A stretch of 64,000 bases of DNA from Archangium sp. (lineage in GTDB: Bacteria; Myxococcota; Myxococcia; Myxococcales; Myxococcaceae), in contig JAUXRX010000016.1 in the NCBI GenBank assembly GCA_030681645.1, forward strand, positions 62,001 to 126,000, read 5' to 3'. Position 1 is the first letter of the stretch. Each line of letters begins with the position of its first letter. The translations under genes were made by a program, and so were the position numbers. The notes below the pieces were generated by a model, which was given only the letters and a program-made list of their open reading frames with translations, did no database searches and was not told the origin of the DNA. Shown one piece after another: positions 1-7,903 of this stretch.

Positions 1-260
1 CCGGCAAAGCGCTCCAGCTTCACCGACTCGCCGCGCACCAGCACCAGCCCCGAGGGGTCGACCGTGCGCCCGGCGGTGCTCTGCTCGACCGCCTTCGACG
101 ACGCCACCGGCGCCGGAGCCAGATCGAACGTCACCCCCAGCTCGTGCGCCTGCGTCCACGCCTCGGGCGTGATGATCGCCAGGCCGCGCGGCGCGGAGAT
201 GCGCAGCCGACCGGCCGCGGCTTCCGACGCGACGACTTCCCCTGTGATCAGCCGCTTCAT
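1..260 (-). CDS. Partial CDS, N-terminal part of a possible microcompartment-associated (EutQ/PduL-like) protein
   Basis: An open frame begins at ATG 260 and runs off the left edge, so only the first 86 residues are visible. It opens with MKRLITGEVV and, around residues 28-45, carries an IITPEAWTQAHELGV stretch. That pattern resembles the N-terminal segment of several ethanolamine/propanediol microcompartment proteins (a lysine-rich start, then a hydrophobic strand ending in TP and a helix). This is a pattern memory and not a domain hit, so the family is tentative. No convincing Shine-Dalgarno sequence precedes the start. The 197 bp between this start and the next gene hold no recognised gene. 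If it is a microcompartment gene, the nearby class II aldolase at 6152 would be a natural partner, but 6 kb of unrelated genes lie between. Confidence 0.45.
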   Translation of the reverse strand, partial: MKRLITGEVVASEAAAGRLRISAPRGLAIITPEAWTQAHELGVTFDLAPAPVASSKAVEQSTAGRTVDPSGLVLVRGESVKLERFA

Positions 261-456
261 CCCGGAGCGATCGGTACCACATTCACCGGCGGCCCTCTCC
301 GTTTCCGGCGGGCGTCTTCCCCCGTTACGGGGTGACCCGTCTCGCACGGCGAGCTGGCCGAGGCGCACGTGGCGGTCGACGCGACGCACATCCTGCGGGG
401 GCTGGCCAACCGAACGGAGGAGGCCAGTGCGTGCTGTGACGTCGTTCAGCGCGGCG

Positions 457-1173
457 CTACTCGTTGCCGCTGTAGGTGACGCGCGAGCCGCCGCTCGTGT
501 CGATCGATCGCGTGAGCGGGTTGCCCGTCACGGTCACCGTGGAGCCCCCCGACGCGTTGCCCTGCGCCGACTTCGACGCGCGCACGTGCAAGGTCGACCC
601 GCCCGACGCGTTGACCGTGACGTCCTGCGCTGCCACGCCATCGGTGTCGACCTGCGAGCCGCCCGACGCATCGACGATCGCGCTCTGCGCGAGACCGAAG
701 ACGTCGACGTGACTTCCACCCGAGGCGTTGACGATCACCTGCGTCGCCTCGAGCCGCGAGAGCGCCGCCGTGCTTCCGCCCGACGCATTGAGGCGCCACT
801 CCACGGCCTCGGTGGCGTCGGCGTTCACGTGAGCACCACCCGAGACGTCGAGCCCCACGAGCAGCGGGTTGCTGATGTCCGCGACGATGGTGGCGGTGGG
901 GTTGAGCGTGAAGTTGGGGACCTTCCTGACGATGAGCGTGTCGTTCTCGACGAAGACCTGGAGGAACGCGTGCAGGTTCTCGTCGGCGGTCAGCGTCACC
1001 GCGCGGTCGCCGCGAGCGATGGTGGCGCGGATGCCGCTGCCCACCGACACCTTCGAGAACGCGCTGACGGTGCGCTGCTGCGGGACGACGTGACCATTGC
1101 CGACCTCCATCGCGCAGGCACCGAAGGCGAGCGCGGACAGGGTGAAGAAGGCGGAGCGGATGAGCGGCGACAT
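457..1173 (-). CDS. GIN-domain (DUF2807) lipoprotein, putative surface or periplasmic beta-helix protein
   Basis: 238 aa. The ATG at 1173 is chosen because GGAGGT lies 5 nt upstream and because it gives a short signal peptide ending in FGAC, a loose lipobox with Cys about residue 21. The mature part begins with a motif typical of GIN/DUF2807 proteins (exported, Val/Thr/Ser-rich). It then carries a run of short repeats with the signature ASGGS or DVSGGA about every 18-20 residues, as expected for stacked turns of a right-handed beta-helix. At least seven such turns can be read between residues 110 and 238. The function of the family is unknown; it is often described as an adhesin-like head domain. 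The gene stands alone, divergent from the acyltransferase gene. Confidence 0.85.
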   Translation of the reverse strand: MSPLIRSAFFTLSALAFGACAMEVGNGHVVPQQRTVSAFSKVSVGSGIRATIARGDRAVTLTADENLHAFLQVFVENDTLIVRKVPNFTLNPTATIVADISNPLLVGLDVSGGAHVNADATEAVEWRLNASGGSTAALSRLEATQVIVNASGGSHVDVFGLAQSAIVDASGGSQVDTDGVAAQDVTVNASGGSTLHVRASKSAQGNASGGSTVTVTGNPLTRSIDTSGGSRVTYSGNE

Positions 1174-1336
1174 ATCGACCTCCATTGCGTGCCCGGGCTC
1201 TTCCCCGGGCTTCGTCTCCTTCGGGTGCAAGACGGACGCCCCGAGCCGATGACGCAGGACTTGCGCTTGACTCGTTGGCGCTCGTTCATCGATGAGCGCA
1301 CGCGTGAACTGGCGCTCCGTGCCCGAGGTGGGAACC

Positions 1337-2185
1337 ATGCTCGGGCTGCGCCTGGTCGCCGCCACGCTCAGGCTGTTCGGGCGGGGCGCCGCCGCCGCGC
1401 TGCTCTGGCTGGTCTGCTGGTACTTCTTCGCCTTCTCCGGGACCGTGCGGCGCGCCTCGGTCGAGCTCTTCACCCGGCTGAGCGCACCCCGGCAGGTCCA
1501 CCGTCACCTGTGGACCTTCGCGCGCGTGGCGGCCGATCGGCTCCTCTTCCTCACCGGAGCGACGCGCGGGCTCACCGTCCACCTCCACGGCCACGAGCAC
1601 ATCATGGCGCTCGCGGCCTCGAAGCGCGGGGGCCTGCTGCTCGGCGCGCACCTGGGCAGCTTCGAGGCGATGCGCTCACTCGCCGCGCAGTACGACGTGC
1701 CGTTGCTGGTGGTGGCCGACTTCCGCAACGCGCGGCGGATCAACGCGCTGCTCGAGCGCTTCAGCCCCGAGCTGAGGGTTCGCCTGCTCGAGCTGGACCC
1801 CGAGGCCCCCACGGGGTTGCTGGCGGCGAAGGACGCGATCGAGCGCGGTGAGCTGGTGGCGGTGCTGGCCGATCGCGCCACGCACCGCGGCGCGCGTGAC
1901 GTGACCGTGCCCTTCCTCGGAGGCACCGCGCGGTTCCCCGCCGGCGCGCACGTGCTGGCCGCGCTGCTGCAGTGCCCCGTGTTCTTCGTGTGCGCGCTCT
2001 TCGAGGCGCCGGGCACGTACGAGGTGCACTGCGTGCCGCTGTCGGAGCGCGTCGAGCTGCCGCGCGCCGATCGCGCTGGGGCTTTGCAGCGAGAGGTCGA
2101 GCGCTACGCTCGCGTGCTGGAAGACTTCACCCGCCGCTCACCGCTGAACTGGTTCAACTTCTTTCCCTTCTGGGTCGACTCGTGA
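1337..2185 (+). CDS. LpxL/HtrB-like lysophospholipid acyltransferase
   Basis: 282 aa from ATG 1337, preceded by GAGGTG with 6 nt spacing; an upstream ATG at 1292 has no ribosome binding site. The protein has an N-terminal hydrophobic anchor (about residues 8-32) and the catalytic H-x4-E motif as HLGSFE, followed by an ADFRNARRIN segment and a C-terminal FNFFPFW stretch, typical of the lauroyl/myristoyl acyltransferase family of lipid A biosynthesis. The same fold is also used in aryl-polyene and flexirubin gene clusters to acylate pigments. The next gene, a methyltransferase, overlaps its stop codon, so the two are translationally coupled. I infer acyl transfer at the inner face of the cytoplasmic membrane; the acceptor (lipid A, ornithine lipid or a secondary metabolite) cannot be told. 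Confidence 0.85.
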   Translation: MLGLRLVAATLRLFGRGAAAALLWLVCWYFFAFSGTVRRASVELFTRLSAPRQVHRHLWTFARVAADRLLFLTGATRGLTVHLHGHEHIMALAASKRGGLLLGAHLGSFEAMRSLAAQYDVPLLVVADFRNARRINALLERFSPELRVRLLELDPEAPTGLLAAKDAIERGELVAVLADRATHRGARDVTVPFLGGTARFPAGAHVLAALLQCPVFFVCALFEAPGTYEVHCVPLSERVELPRADRAGALQREVERYARVLEDFTRRSPLNWFNFFPFWVDS

Positions 2186-3237
2186 CGGAGACCAATCTGC
2201 TCGCGCGCTACGCCGCGCAGCGCCTCGCCTTTGCCCCGCTCATGTTCCAGGCGTGCCGCGCCATGCGCGACGTGGGCATCCTCGAGCGGCTGGCGGTGGC
2301 GCGCGAGCGAGGCCTCACGGCCCCTGAGGCGGTCGAGGCATGCGGGGTCTCGCGCTACGCAGCAGAGCTGCTGCTCGAGGCGGGCCTCGCGTCGGGCCTG
2401 TGCACCTTCGAGGACCAGGCCACCGCGCCGCGCTTCTTCATCACCCCGATGGGCGTGTACTGGCTGAGGGACCCGCTCACCCGCGTCAACGCGGAGTTCA
2501 ATCACCACGTCTGCTTCAAGGGCGCGTTCCACCTGCGCGAGGCGCTGCTCGAGGGGCGGCCGGCGGGGTTGCCGGAGATCGATCGGACCGGCGCGGCCAC
2601 GGTGTACGAGGCGCTCCGTTCGCTCTCACCCGAGGTGAAGCGCGCGTGGTTCGAGTTCGATCATCACTACTCCGATGGCGTGTTCGAGCAGTGCCTGCCC
2701 GTGGTGCTCGCCGGCGCGTCGTCGATCGTCGACATCGGCGGCAACACCGGGCGCTTCGCGCGGCTCTGCCTCGAGCGCAGCCACGCGCGGGTGACGCTGG
2801 TCGATCTCCCGGGCCAGCTCGCGGTGGCGGGTGAGAACCTGGCCGAGTTCGGCGGCCGCTTCACCCTGGCGCCGGCCAACCTGCTCGACCCGAACGTGGC
2901 GCTGCCGGCGGGTGCGGACGTGTACTGGTTGAGCCAGTTCCTCGACTGCTTCTCCGAGGAGCAGATCCGCTCCATCCTCACCCGGGTGCGCGCGGCGATG
3001 CGGCCCGGGGCGCGCGCGTACATTCTGGAGACGTTCTGGGACCAGCAGCAGCACGAGGCCGCGCGGTTCTGCGTCATCGGCACCTCGCTCTACTTCGCGT
3101 GCATCGCCAACGGGAACAGCCGCATGTACCACTCGCGGGTGATGAAGCGGCTCTGCGCCGAGGCGGGGCTGCGGGTGGTCAGCGAGGTGCCCCACGTCGG
3201 GCTCTCGCACACGCTGCTGGCCTGTGTTGAAGGCTGA
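2182..3237 (+). CDS. SAM-dependent O-methyltransferase (family 2 type)
   Basis: 351 aa from GTG 2182, which overlaps the previous stop as GTGA. The N-terminal third is helical and looks like the dimerisation/winged-helix domain of small-molecule O-methyltransferases. The SAM site is readable as IVDIGGNTGRFA (motif I), followed by VTLVDLPGQL with the acidic ribose-binding residue. The end, near HTLLACVEG, matches the usual terminal strand. The family methylates phenolic or polyketide hydroxyls. Coupling to an acyltransferase suggests both act on one lipid or pigment, but no other biosynthetic genes are next to them. Confidence 0.8.
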   Translation: MTETNLLARYAAQRLAFAPLMFQACRAMRDVGILERLAVARERGLTAPEAVEACGVSRYAAELLLEAGLASGLCTFEDQATAPRFFITPMGVYWLRDPLTRVNAEFNHHVCFKGAFHLREALLEGRPAGLPEIDRTGAATVYEALRSLSPEVKRAWFEFDHHYSDGVFEQCLPVVLAGASSIVDIGGNTGRFARLCLERSHARVTLVDLPGQLAVAGENLAEFGGRFTLAPANLLDPNVALPAGADVYWLSQFLDCFSEEQIRSILTRVRAAMRPGARAYILETFWDQQQHEAARFCVIGTSLYFACIANGNSRMYHSRVMKRLCAEAGLRVVSEVPHVGLSHTLLACVEG

Positions 3238-3242
3238 GTCAC

Positions 3243-4379
3243 TCAGTAGACCCGAAGCAGCTTCGCCCGAAACTCGTAGCCGACGCCCTTCACCGCTGCG
3301 GGCACGAGCCGGGTGAGCGGCACGCCCATCACGCCGGTCTCGGGCAGGTACGACATCGTCTTGTCGAACGGCGTGGCGCCGGGCCAGCCCTCGATCTCCC
3401 AGATGCTGCGCAGCTCGCTCGAGCGGAACGCATCGGCAGGAGGAGGCCCCGCGGCGGCGATGCTGGGCGGCCAGGCCTTGAGCACGAACGCATCGAACGC
3501 GGGATCGATCGACGCCTTGAGGATCGTCGTCTTCGTCTGGTTGGTCTTCGACTGGCGCAGCTCGAGGGTGAGCGTGAGCAGCGGCTTGTTGTGGGTGAGG
3601 TCGGCGTACAGCTCCGTCGCCTGGGCCAGGGCCTTGAGCGCCTGCTGATCAGGCTGGGTGATCTTCTCGGACAACCGGGGCGCCTGGCCGGGAGGACCGA
3701 GGTTGGGGTTGCCGCTCTTGCCGTACTCTGCGGTCGCGGTCTGCATGCGTTCCGCGAGCACCCGGCCGGCGAGCTCGGGCGACGCGCGCAGGCCCTCTTC
3801 CTTCGCGCGCCTGTCGAGGCCGGCGCGGCCCGCGGCCCCGATGGCGGTGAGGTACGGGTGGGGCAAGCCGTTCTGGGCGCGCGCGTCGGCGAGCAGGTCC
3901 TCGGTCCAGCCCTCGACGCGGCCCTTCACCCGCTGCTTCTCCTTCGCGGCGATGACGTCGGGGTCGAAGCGGGGATCATCGGGGTGAATCGTCTCTCCGC
4001 GGCTCGGTTCGACCGCGATCGTTCCGGACTCAGAGGTGGCGATGCGCTCGGGAAACAGGGTCATCGCGGTCGGCCGGTCGGCGCGCGGCGAATCGCTGGA
4101 AGAGGGCGGCGGGGAACTCGACGAGGTGTCGCCGGTCTGGGGAACAGGCTGGCGGACGGCTGTCTTCGCCGGCGACTTCGCGCGCGGCTGCTCCTGCTTC
4201 GCCTCGGGTTCCTTCTCCTTTTCCTTCTCCGGGGGAGGCGCGATCTCTTCGAACCAGAGCTCACCGGGGCGCTGCGCGTGCGGCTGGGGCCGGGTCGCTT
4301 CGACGGCGAGCCACACGCCGATCAGCGCGTGCAGCACGAGCGAGCCAATCACCCCGATGCGCAGGCTGGAGTGCTTCAC
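3243..4379 (-). CDS. TonB-like envelope-spanning protein
   Basis: 378 aa from GTG 4379, overlapping the stop of the repair gene upstream by 4 bp (GTGA). One membrane segment lies at about residues 8-26, followed by a long Pro/Glu/Lys-rich stretch (about 45-110), the usual sign of a protein that spans the periplasm. The C-terminal half is globular and ends in a strand (YEFRAKLLRVY), compatible with a TonB C-terminal-like domain, though the canonical YP box is not obvious. No ExbB/ExbD genes are adjacent. It may be an energy transducer for an outer-membrane receptor elsewhere, or only a TonB-like architectural protein. Confidence 0.6.
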   Translation of the reverse strand: MKHSSLRIGVIGSLVLHALIGVWLAVEATRPQPHAQRPGELWFEEIAPPPEKEKEKEPEAKQEQPRAKSPAKTAVRQPVPQTGDTSSSSPPPSSSDSPRADRPTAMTLFPERIATSESGTIAVEPSRGETIHPDDPRFDPDVIAAKEKQRVKGRVEGWTEDLLADARAQNGLPHPYLTAIGAAGRAGLDRRAKEEGLRASPELAGRVLAERMQTATAEYGKSGNPNLGPPGQAPRLSEKITQPDQQALKALAQATELYADLTHNKPLLTLTLELRQSKTNQTKTTILKASIDPAFDAFVLKAWPPSIAAAGPPPADAFRSSELRSIWEIEGWPGATPFDKTMSYLPETGVMGVPLTRLVPAAVKGVGYEFRAKLLRVY

Positions 4380-5110
4380 AGCAGCGCCGCTCGCGTCTTC
4401 TCGGGGAAGTGTTTGAGGGCCTCACGCTTGCTCAGGCCGCTGAGCTGGTCCTGGTGTGCGCGCACGAAGGCGAGCACCTGGGCTTCGCTGTACGGCGCCT
4501 GCGCCCGCAGCGCCCAACCGATGGCCTTGCGCAGCCAGAACTCCTTGCGCTCGAGCGAGGGCAGCATCGTGGCGAAGAGCAGGTCGAGGTCGGTGTCTTC
4601 CTTGAAGGTGAGCTGCGAGAGGATCGCGGTGCGCTGCTTCCACAGGTGCTCGTCCTTCGACCAGCGCCGGAGGATGGGCTTCATCGCCTTCGGGTCGTTC
4701 TTCAGCAGCGTGCCCACGCGGTGCGCGGCGATGGCGTCGACGGTGTCCCACCAGGAAGAGCCGACGATCATCTCCTCGTACAGCGGGAGCACGTCGACCT
4801 CCTGCCAGGGGCGCGCGGCGCGAAGGCCGGTCCATTCCATCGCGGCGTACCATTCCTCGCGGTGGTCGGCCTTGCGCCAGAGGTGCCTGGCGACGGCGAG
4901 CCAGTCCTGCTTCGTCGCCACCGGGTGCTGCTTGAAGACCTCGCGGCAGAGCTTTCGCACGGCGCCGTTCGAGACACCCCAGAAGGCCATGGTGGTCTTC
5001 ATGTACGCCTGCATCGATTTGGCCCGGACCGGGTCGGCAGCGTCGCGAAACCGCGCGACGAGCGCAGAACGCACGGCCTCCGGGTCGATTGCGGTCTTCT
5101 TCGCAGCCAT
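4376..5110 (-). CDS. DNA alkylation repair protein, AlkD-like HEAT-repeat glycosylase
   Basis: 244 aa from ATG 5110, with GGAGAG 4-5 nt upstream. The sequence is a chain of helix pairs with the family's typical features: WGVSNGAVRKL near residue 45, HREEWYAAMEWTG near 85, SWWDTVDAIAAH near 118, and RKAIGWALR near 200. These are the conserved Trp/Asp positions of the AlkD/AlkC alkylpurine DNA glycosylase family (PF08713), which removes 3- and 7-alkylated purines. Length fits the family. The downstream TonB-like gene overlaps its stop, so the two are cotranscribed, although no functional link is apparent. Confidence 0.9.
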   Translation of the reverse strand: MAAKKTAIDPEAVRSALVARFRDAADPVRAKSMQAYMKTTMAFWGVSNGAVRKLCREVFKQHPVATKQDWLAVARHLWRKADHREEWYAAMEWTGLRAARPWQEVDVLPLYEEMIVGSSWWDTVDAIAAHRVGTLLKNDPKAMKPILRRWSKDEHLWKQRTAILSQLTFKEDTDLDLLFATMLPSLERKEFWLRKAIGWALRAQAPYSEAQVLAFVRAHQDQLSGLSKREALKHFPEKTRAALL

Positions 5111-5133
5111 CTCTCTCCACCCTATCAGCCTTG

Positions 5134-5176
5134 CCCCCCTCTCCCTGCGGAGCGGGGAGAGGGCCGGGGTGAGGGG
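5134..5176. repeat. Repeat family A, copy 1 (REP-like palindrome)
   Basis: A GC-rich imperfect palindrome built on CCCTCTCCCTGCGGAGCGGG and its partner GGGCCGGGGTGAGGGG. It lies between two minus-strand genes. Near-identical copies occur at 7859, 10772 (short), 12665, 16020, 55565 and 56720. It can fold into a stable hairpin and may act as a transcription terminator. Confidence 0.85.
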
Positions 5177-5181
5177 CGCAG

Positions 5182-6090
5182 TCAGGGCACCGGCAACTGA
5201 ACCCACTGCGAGATCTCTGCTCCTCGATCGAACACGACCACGAGGCGCTTCCCGTCGGGGCTGAGGCTGAGGCCCTCGGGCTTGAGGCCACCGGAAAAGC
5301 GATGCAGCAGCACCGGCTTCGCGTCGGGCTTCCTCAGCAGCCAGATCGCGCCACCCCCATCGGCCTTCCCTGACTTCGGAGCATTCGCCGCGAGCACGAG
5401 CCGCCCGTCAGACAGAAAGAGCAGATCAGTCACGCCCTCCGGCACGGGCTTCCCCTCGGCGTCCGGCACCTCGAGCTTCGGCCGCGCCCACGCCACCGCG
5501 GTCAGCGTCGCGGGCTTCTCCTGGTCGAACGCGCCCACGATGTTCTCGATGCGCATGATGGCTGCGTGGCCGTTCTCGTCGAGCGGCGCCTTGAGCCCGA
5601 CGAACAGCGCGCCGTCGCGGAAGGCGAGCGCCTCGATGTCGAGATCTTCGGCGCGTGCGCTGATCAACGTCGTCAAGTCGAAGCCGCCGCGGACGAGCAG
5701 GCGTTGCTCCTTCAGCTCGAGCCAGAGGAGCCGACGCCGAATGGGCTTCGACTTCCCCTTCTTGCTGATGGTGTGCGAGGTGGTGAGGAAGAACGTGCCC
5801 GGCGGGCCGGGCGTGATGCTCTCGGCGTCGTCGAGCGCCTCGAGGCCCTCGAGCACGCGCGGCGCCGCATCGAAGCGGCCCTTCTCGTCGAAGGTGAGCA
5901 CCCACGGCGCGTGCCAGGTGGGCGTGTCGAGCAGGCCGGTGTCGTCGCTGATCGCCAGATAGCGGCCGAGCGCGGGCACCCAGGTGACGCCGCTCAGCTC
6001 GGGGTTGCAGGTCTTCGCCGTCAGCTCCGCCGGGACGACCAGGTCGGCAGGGACCGGCGTTGCCGCTATAAGGACGAGCAGGAAGAGCAC
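5182..6090 (-). CDS. Secreted phytase-like/DUF3616-type beta-propeller protein
   Basis: 302 aa with an N-terminal signal peptide (about residues 1-15, MLFLLVLIAATPVPA). The body reads as a beta-propeller: repeated strands with ISDDTGLL, AESITPGPPGTFFLTTS, DLDIEALAFRDG, GVTDLLFLSDGRLVLAAN and PEGLSLSPDGKRLVV. These blade motifs match the 'esterase-like activity of phytase' and DUF3616 families. No substrate can be assigned from sequence. It is divergent from the aldolase gene with only 61 bp between, which must hold both promoters. Confidence 0.7.
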   Translation of the reverse strand: MLFLLVLIAATPVPADLVVPAELTAKTCNPELSGVTWVPALGRYLAISDDTGLLDTPTWHAPWVLTFDEKGRFDAAPRVLEGLEALDDAESITPGPPGTFFLTTSHTISKKGKSKPIRRRLLWLELKEQRLLVRGGFDLTTLISARAEDLDIEALAFRDGALFVGLKAPLDENGHAAIMRIENIVGAFDQEKPATLTAVAWARPKLEVPDAEGKPVPEGVTDLLFLSDGRLVLAANAPKSGKADGGGAIWLLRKPDAKPVLLHRFSGGLKPEGLSLSPDGKRLVVVFDRGAEISQWVQLPVP

Positions 6091-6151
6091 GCCGTCGTTT
6101 TCTCACGTCCCGCTGGACTTCGCAGCCCGCGTGCCCAATGTCTGCGCGCAG

Positions 6152-6790
6152 ATGGAGCAAGCGCTTCGGGAAGACATCGTTCGCCACTGCCGGCTCCTGC
6201 ACCAGCGCGGCTATCTCGCGGCGAACGACGGCAACGTCTCGTCCCGGCTCGACGGGAATCGCGTCCTCGTGACGCCGTCGGGCGTGCACAAAGGCTTCCT
6301 CGAGCCGGGCGATCTGATCGTCGTGGATCTGAAGGGGAACAAGCTGAGCGGGACGCGCGAGCCGACCGGGGAGATCGCGCTGCACCTGCGCGCGCTGGCG
6401 CAGCGGCCTGACGCGACCGCGGTGGTGCATGCACATCCACCGCTGGCGATCGCGATGTCGCTGACCAAGAAGAAGCTCGATGGAATTCTGCCCGAGGTGA
6501 CGTTGTCGCTCGGCCGACTGCAGGTGGTGCCGTATGCGCGCCCGCTCACCGATGATCTCGCGAAGGCGGTGGCCGCTGCCCTGGAGCACTCGGACGCGGT
6601 CATCCTCGAGCGGCACGGCACCGTGGCGGTCGGTCGCACGATCGCGGAGGCGTACGGGCAGACCGAGCGCATCGAGCACGCGTCGCAGGTGTTGTGGTCG
6701 GCGTATGCGTTGGCCGCTCCCCGTCCGGTGGATGAGGCCGAGCAGCGGGCGTTGTTGCGGATGTATGAGAGCAGTCGTTTGAAGAGGTAG
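6152..6790 (+). CDS. ald2: Class II aldolase, probable 5-(methylthio)ribulose-1-phosphate/5-deoxyribulose-1-phosphate aldolase
   Basis: 212 aa from ATG 6152; the frame stays open upstream but lacks family similarity there. It has the whole class II (FucA-type) signature: AANDGNVSSRL near residues 23-32, TPSGVHKG near 41, catalytic Glu about 74, the zinc ligands H93 and H95 in HAHPP, and the third ligand H155 in ERHGT. Such enzymes cleave ketose-1-phosphates to dihydroxyacetone phosphate and an aldehyde. Because mtnA follows 22 bp downstream and mtnP and apt come next, I infer the DHAP-shunt aldolase (Ald2) and not a fuculose enzyme. MtnB, a dehydratase of the same superfamily, is the main alternative; no mtnC, mtnD or mtnW lies nearby. 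Confidence 0.8.
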   Translation: MEQALREDIVRHCRLLHQRGYLAANDGNVSSRLDGNRVLVTPSGVHKGFLEPGDLIVVDLKGNKLSGTREPTGEIALHLRALAQRPDATAVVHAHPPLAIAMSLTKKKLDGILPEVTLSLGRLQVVPYARPLTDDLAKAVAAALEHSDAVILERHGTVAVGRTIAEAYGQTERIEHASQVLWSAYALAAPRPVDEAEQRALLRMYESSRLKR

Positions 6791-6812
6791 CCCTCTTCCC
6801 CGGAGGTCATCG

Positions 6813-7850
6813 ATGATTCGCCCACTGGAATGGCAAGGCAGCGCGTCGGACGGTGAGCTGCGGATGATCGATCAGCGGCTGCTCCCTGCGCAGGTGTCGT
6901 GGGTGAGCTGCAGGCGCTCCACCCAGGTGGCCGCGCGCATCGCTGACATGACCATTCGGGGCGCGCCCGCCATCGGGCTCGCGGCGGCGTACGGAATGGT
7001 GCTCGCGTCGCAGGAAGCCGACGACGCGGCGCTCAAGGGCGACCTGCGCCGGAAGTTCCTGGTCGTCGCGCAGGCCGAGCTCGCGGCGACGCGGCCCACG
7101 GCGGTCAATCTCTTCTGGGCGCTGGAGCGATGCGGCGCTGCGCTCGAGGCGGGCGCGAACACCGGGGCGTTGCTCGAGGTCGCGCGGCAGCTTCACGAAG
7201 AAGACGTCGCAGGCAACCGGCGCATCGGGGAGGACGGCGCGAAGTTGATCACCGCGGGCATGGGCGTGCTCACGCACTGCAATGCGGGCGCGCTCGCCAC
7301 GGGCGGGTGGGGCACCGGGCTCTCGCCCCTCTTCGTGGCGCACGAGCGGGGCGTGCCGTTTCACGTGTTCGTCGACGAGACGCGGCCGCGGCTGCAGGGC
7401 GCGCGCCTCACCGCGTGGGAGCTGGACCAGGCCGGCATTCCCCACACCCTCATCTGCGACAACATGGCCGCGTCGTTGATGCGCGCGGGGAAGATTCAGC
7501 TGTGCCTCACCGGCGCCGACCGCATCGCCGCCAACGGGGACGTCGCGAACAAGATCGGCACGTATGGGGTGGCGGTCGCGGCCAAGCACCACGGGATTAC
7601 GCTGGCGGTGGCGGCTCCGAGGTCGACGTTCGATCTCAAGATCGCGAGCGGCGCGCAGATTCCCATCGAGGAGCGGTCGCAGGATGAGGTCACCCAGTGG
7701 GGTGACGAGCGGATCTGCCCGAAGGGGACGAAGGCGTTCAACCCCGGGTTCGATGTCACTCCGGCGGAGTTGGTGACGACGTTGCTCACGGACCGCGGGG
7801 TGATTTCGCCGGTCAACGCAGCGGGCATTGCTCTGGTGTTGAAGGGGTAG
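6813..7850 (+). CDS. mtnA: S-methyl-5-thioribose-1-phosphate isomerase
   Basis: 345 aa from ATG 6813 with a strong GGAGGT 5 nt upstream. It converts 5-methylthioribose-1-phosphate (and 5-deoxyribose-1-phosphate in promiscuous members) to the ribulose form. The family is recognised by DMTIRGAPAIG near residue 45, the catalytic Cys156 in THCNAGALAT and the catalytic Asp236 in TGADRIAANGD. Length is normal. It is cotranscribed with the aldolase upstream, which would use its product directly, and converges on mtnP, which makes its substrate. Confidence 0.97.
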   Translation: MIRPLEWQGSASDGELRMIDQRLLPAQVSWVSCRRSTQVAARIADMTIRGAPAIGLAAAYGMVLASQEADDAALKGDLRRKFLVVAQAELAATRPTAVNLFWALERCGAALEAGANTGALLEVARQLHEEDVAGNRRIGEDGAKLITAGMGVLTHCNAGALATGGWGTGLSPLFVAHERGVPFHVFVDETRPRLQGARLTAWELDQAGIPHTLICDNMAASLMRAGKIQLCLTGADRIAANGDVANKIGTYGVAVAAKHHGITLAVAAPRSTFDLKIASGAQIPIEERSQDEVTQWGDERICPKGTKAFNPGFDVTPAELVTTLLTDRGVISPVNAAGIALVLKG

Positions 7851-7858
7851 GGGGTAGG

Positions 7859-7899
7859 CCCCTCACCCCGGCCCTCTCCCCGCTTCGCAGGGAGGGAGG
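7859..7899. repeat. Repeat family A, copy 2
   Basis: A copy of the family A palindrome between the convergent mtnA and mtnP genes. Its position 9 bp after the mtnA stop suits a bidirectional terminator. Confidence 0.85.
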
Positions 7900-7903
7900 A
7901 CGG

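Noticed and set aside
333..475. Coding-like stretch on the plus strand (GELAEAHVAVDATHILRGLAN)
   Set aside because: It has no start codon, is only about 45 codons long between stops and matches no family; it may be a relic but cannot be supported.
5984..6151. N-terminal extension of the aldolase gene
   Set aside because: The extra residues overlap the divergent propeller gene and have no family similarity; the family alignment starts at ATG 6152.
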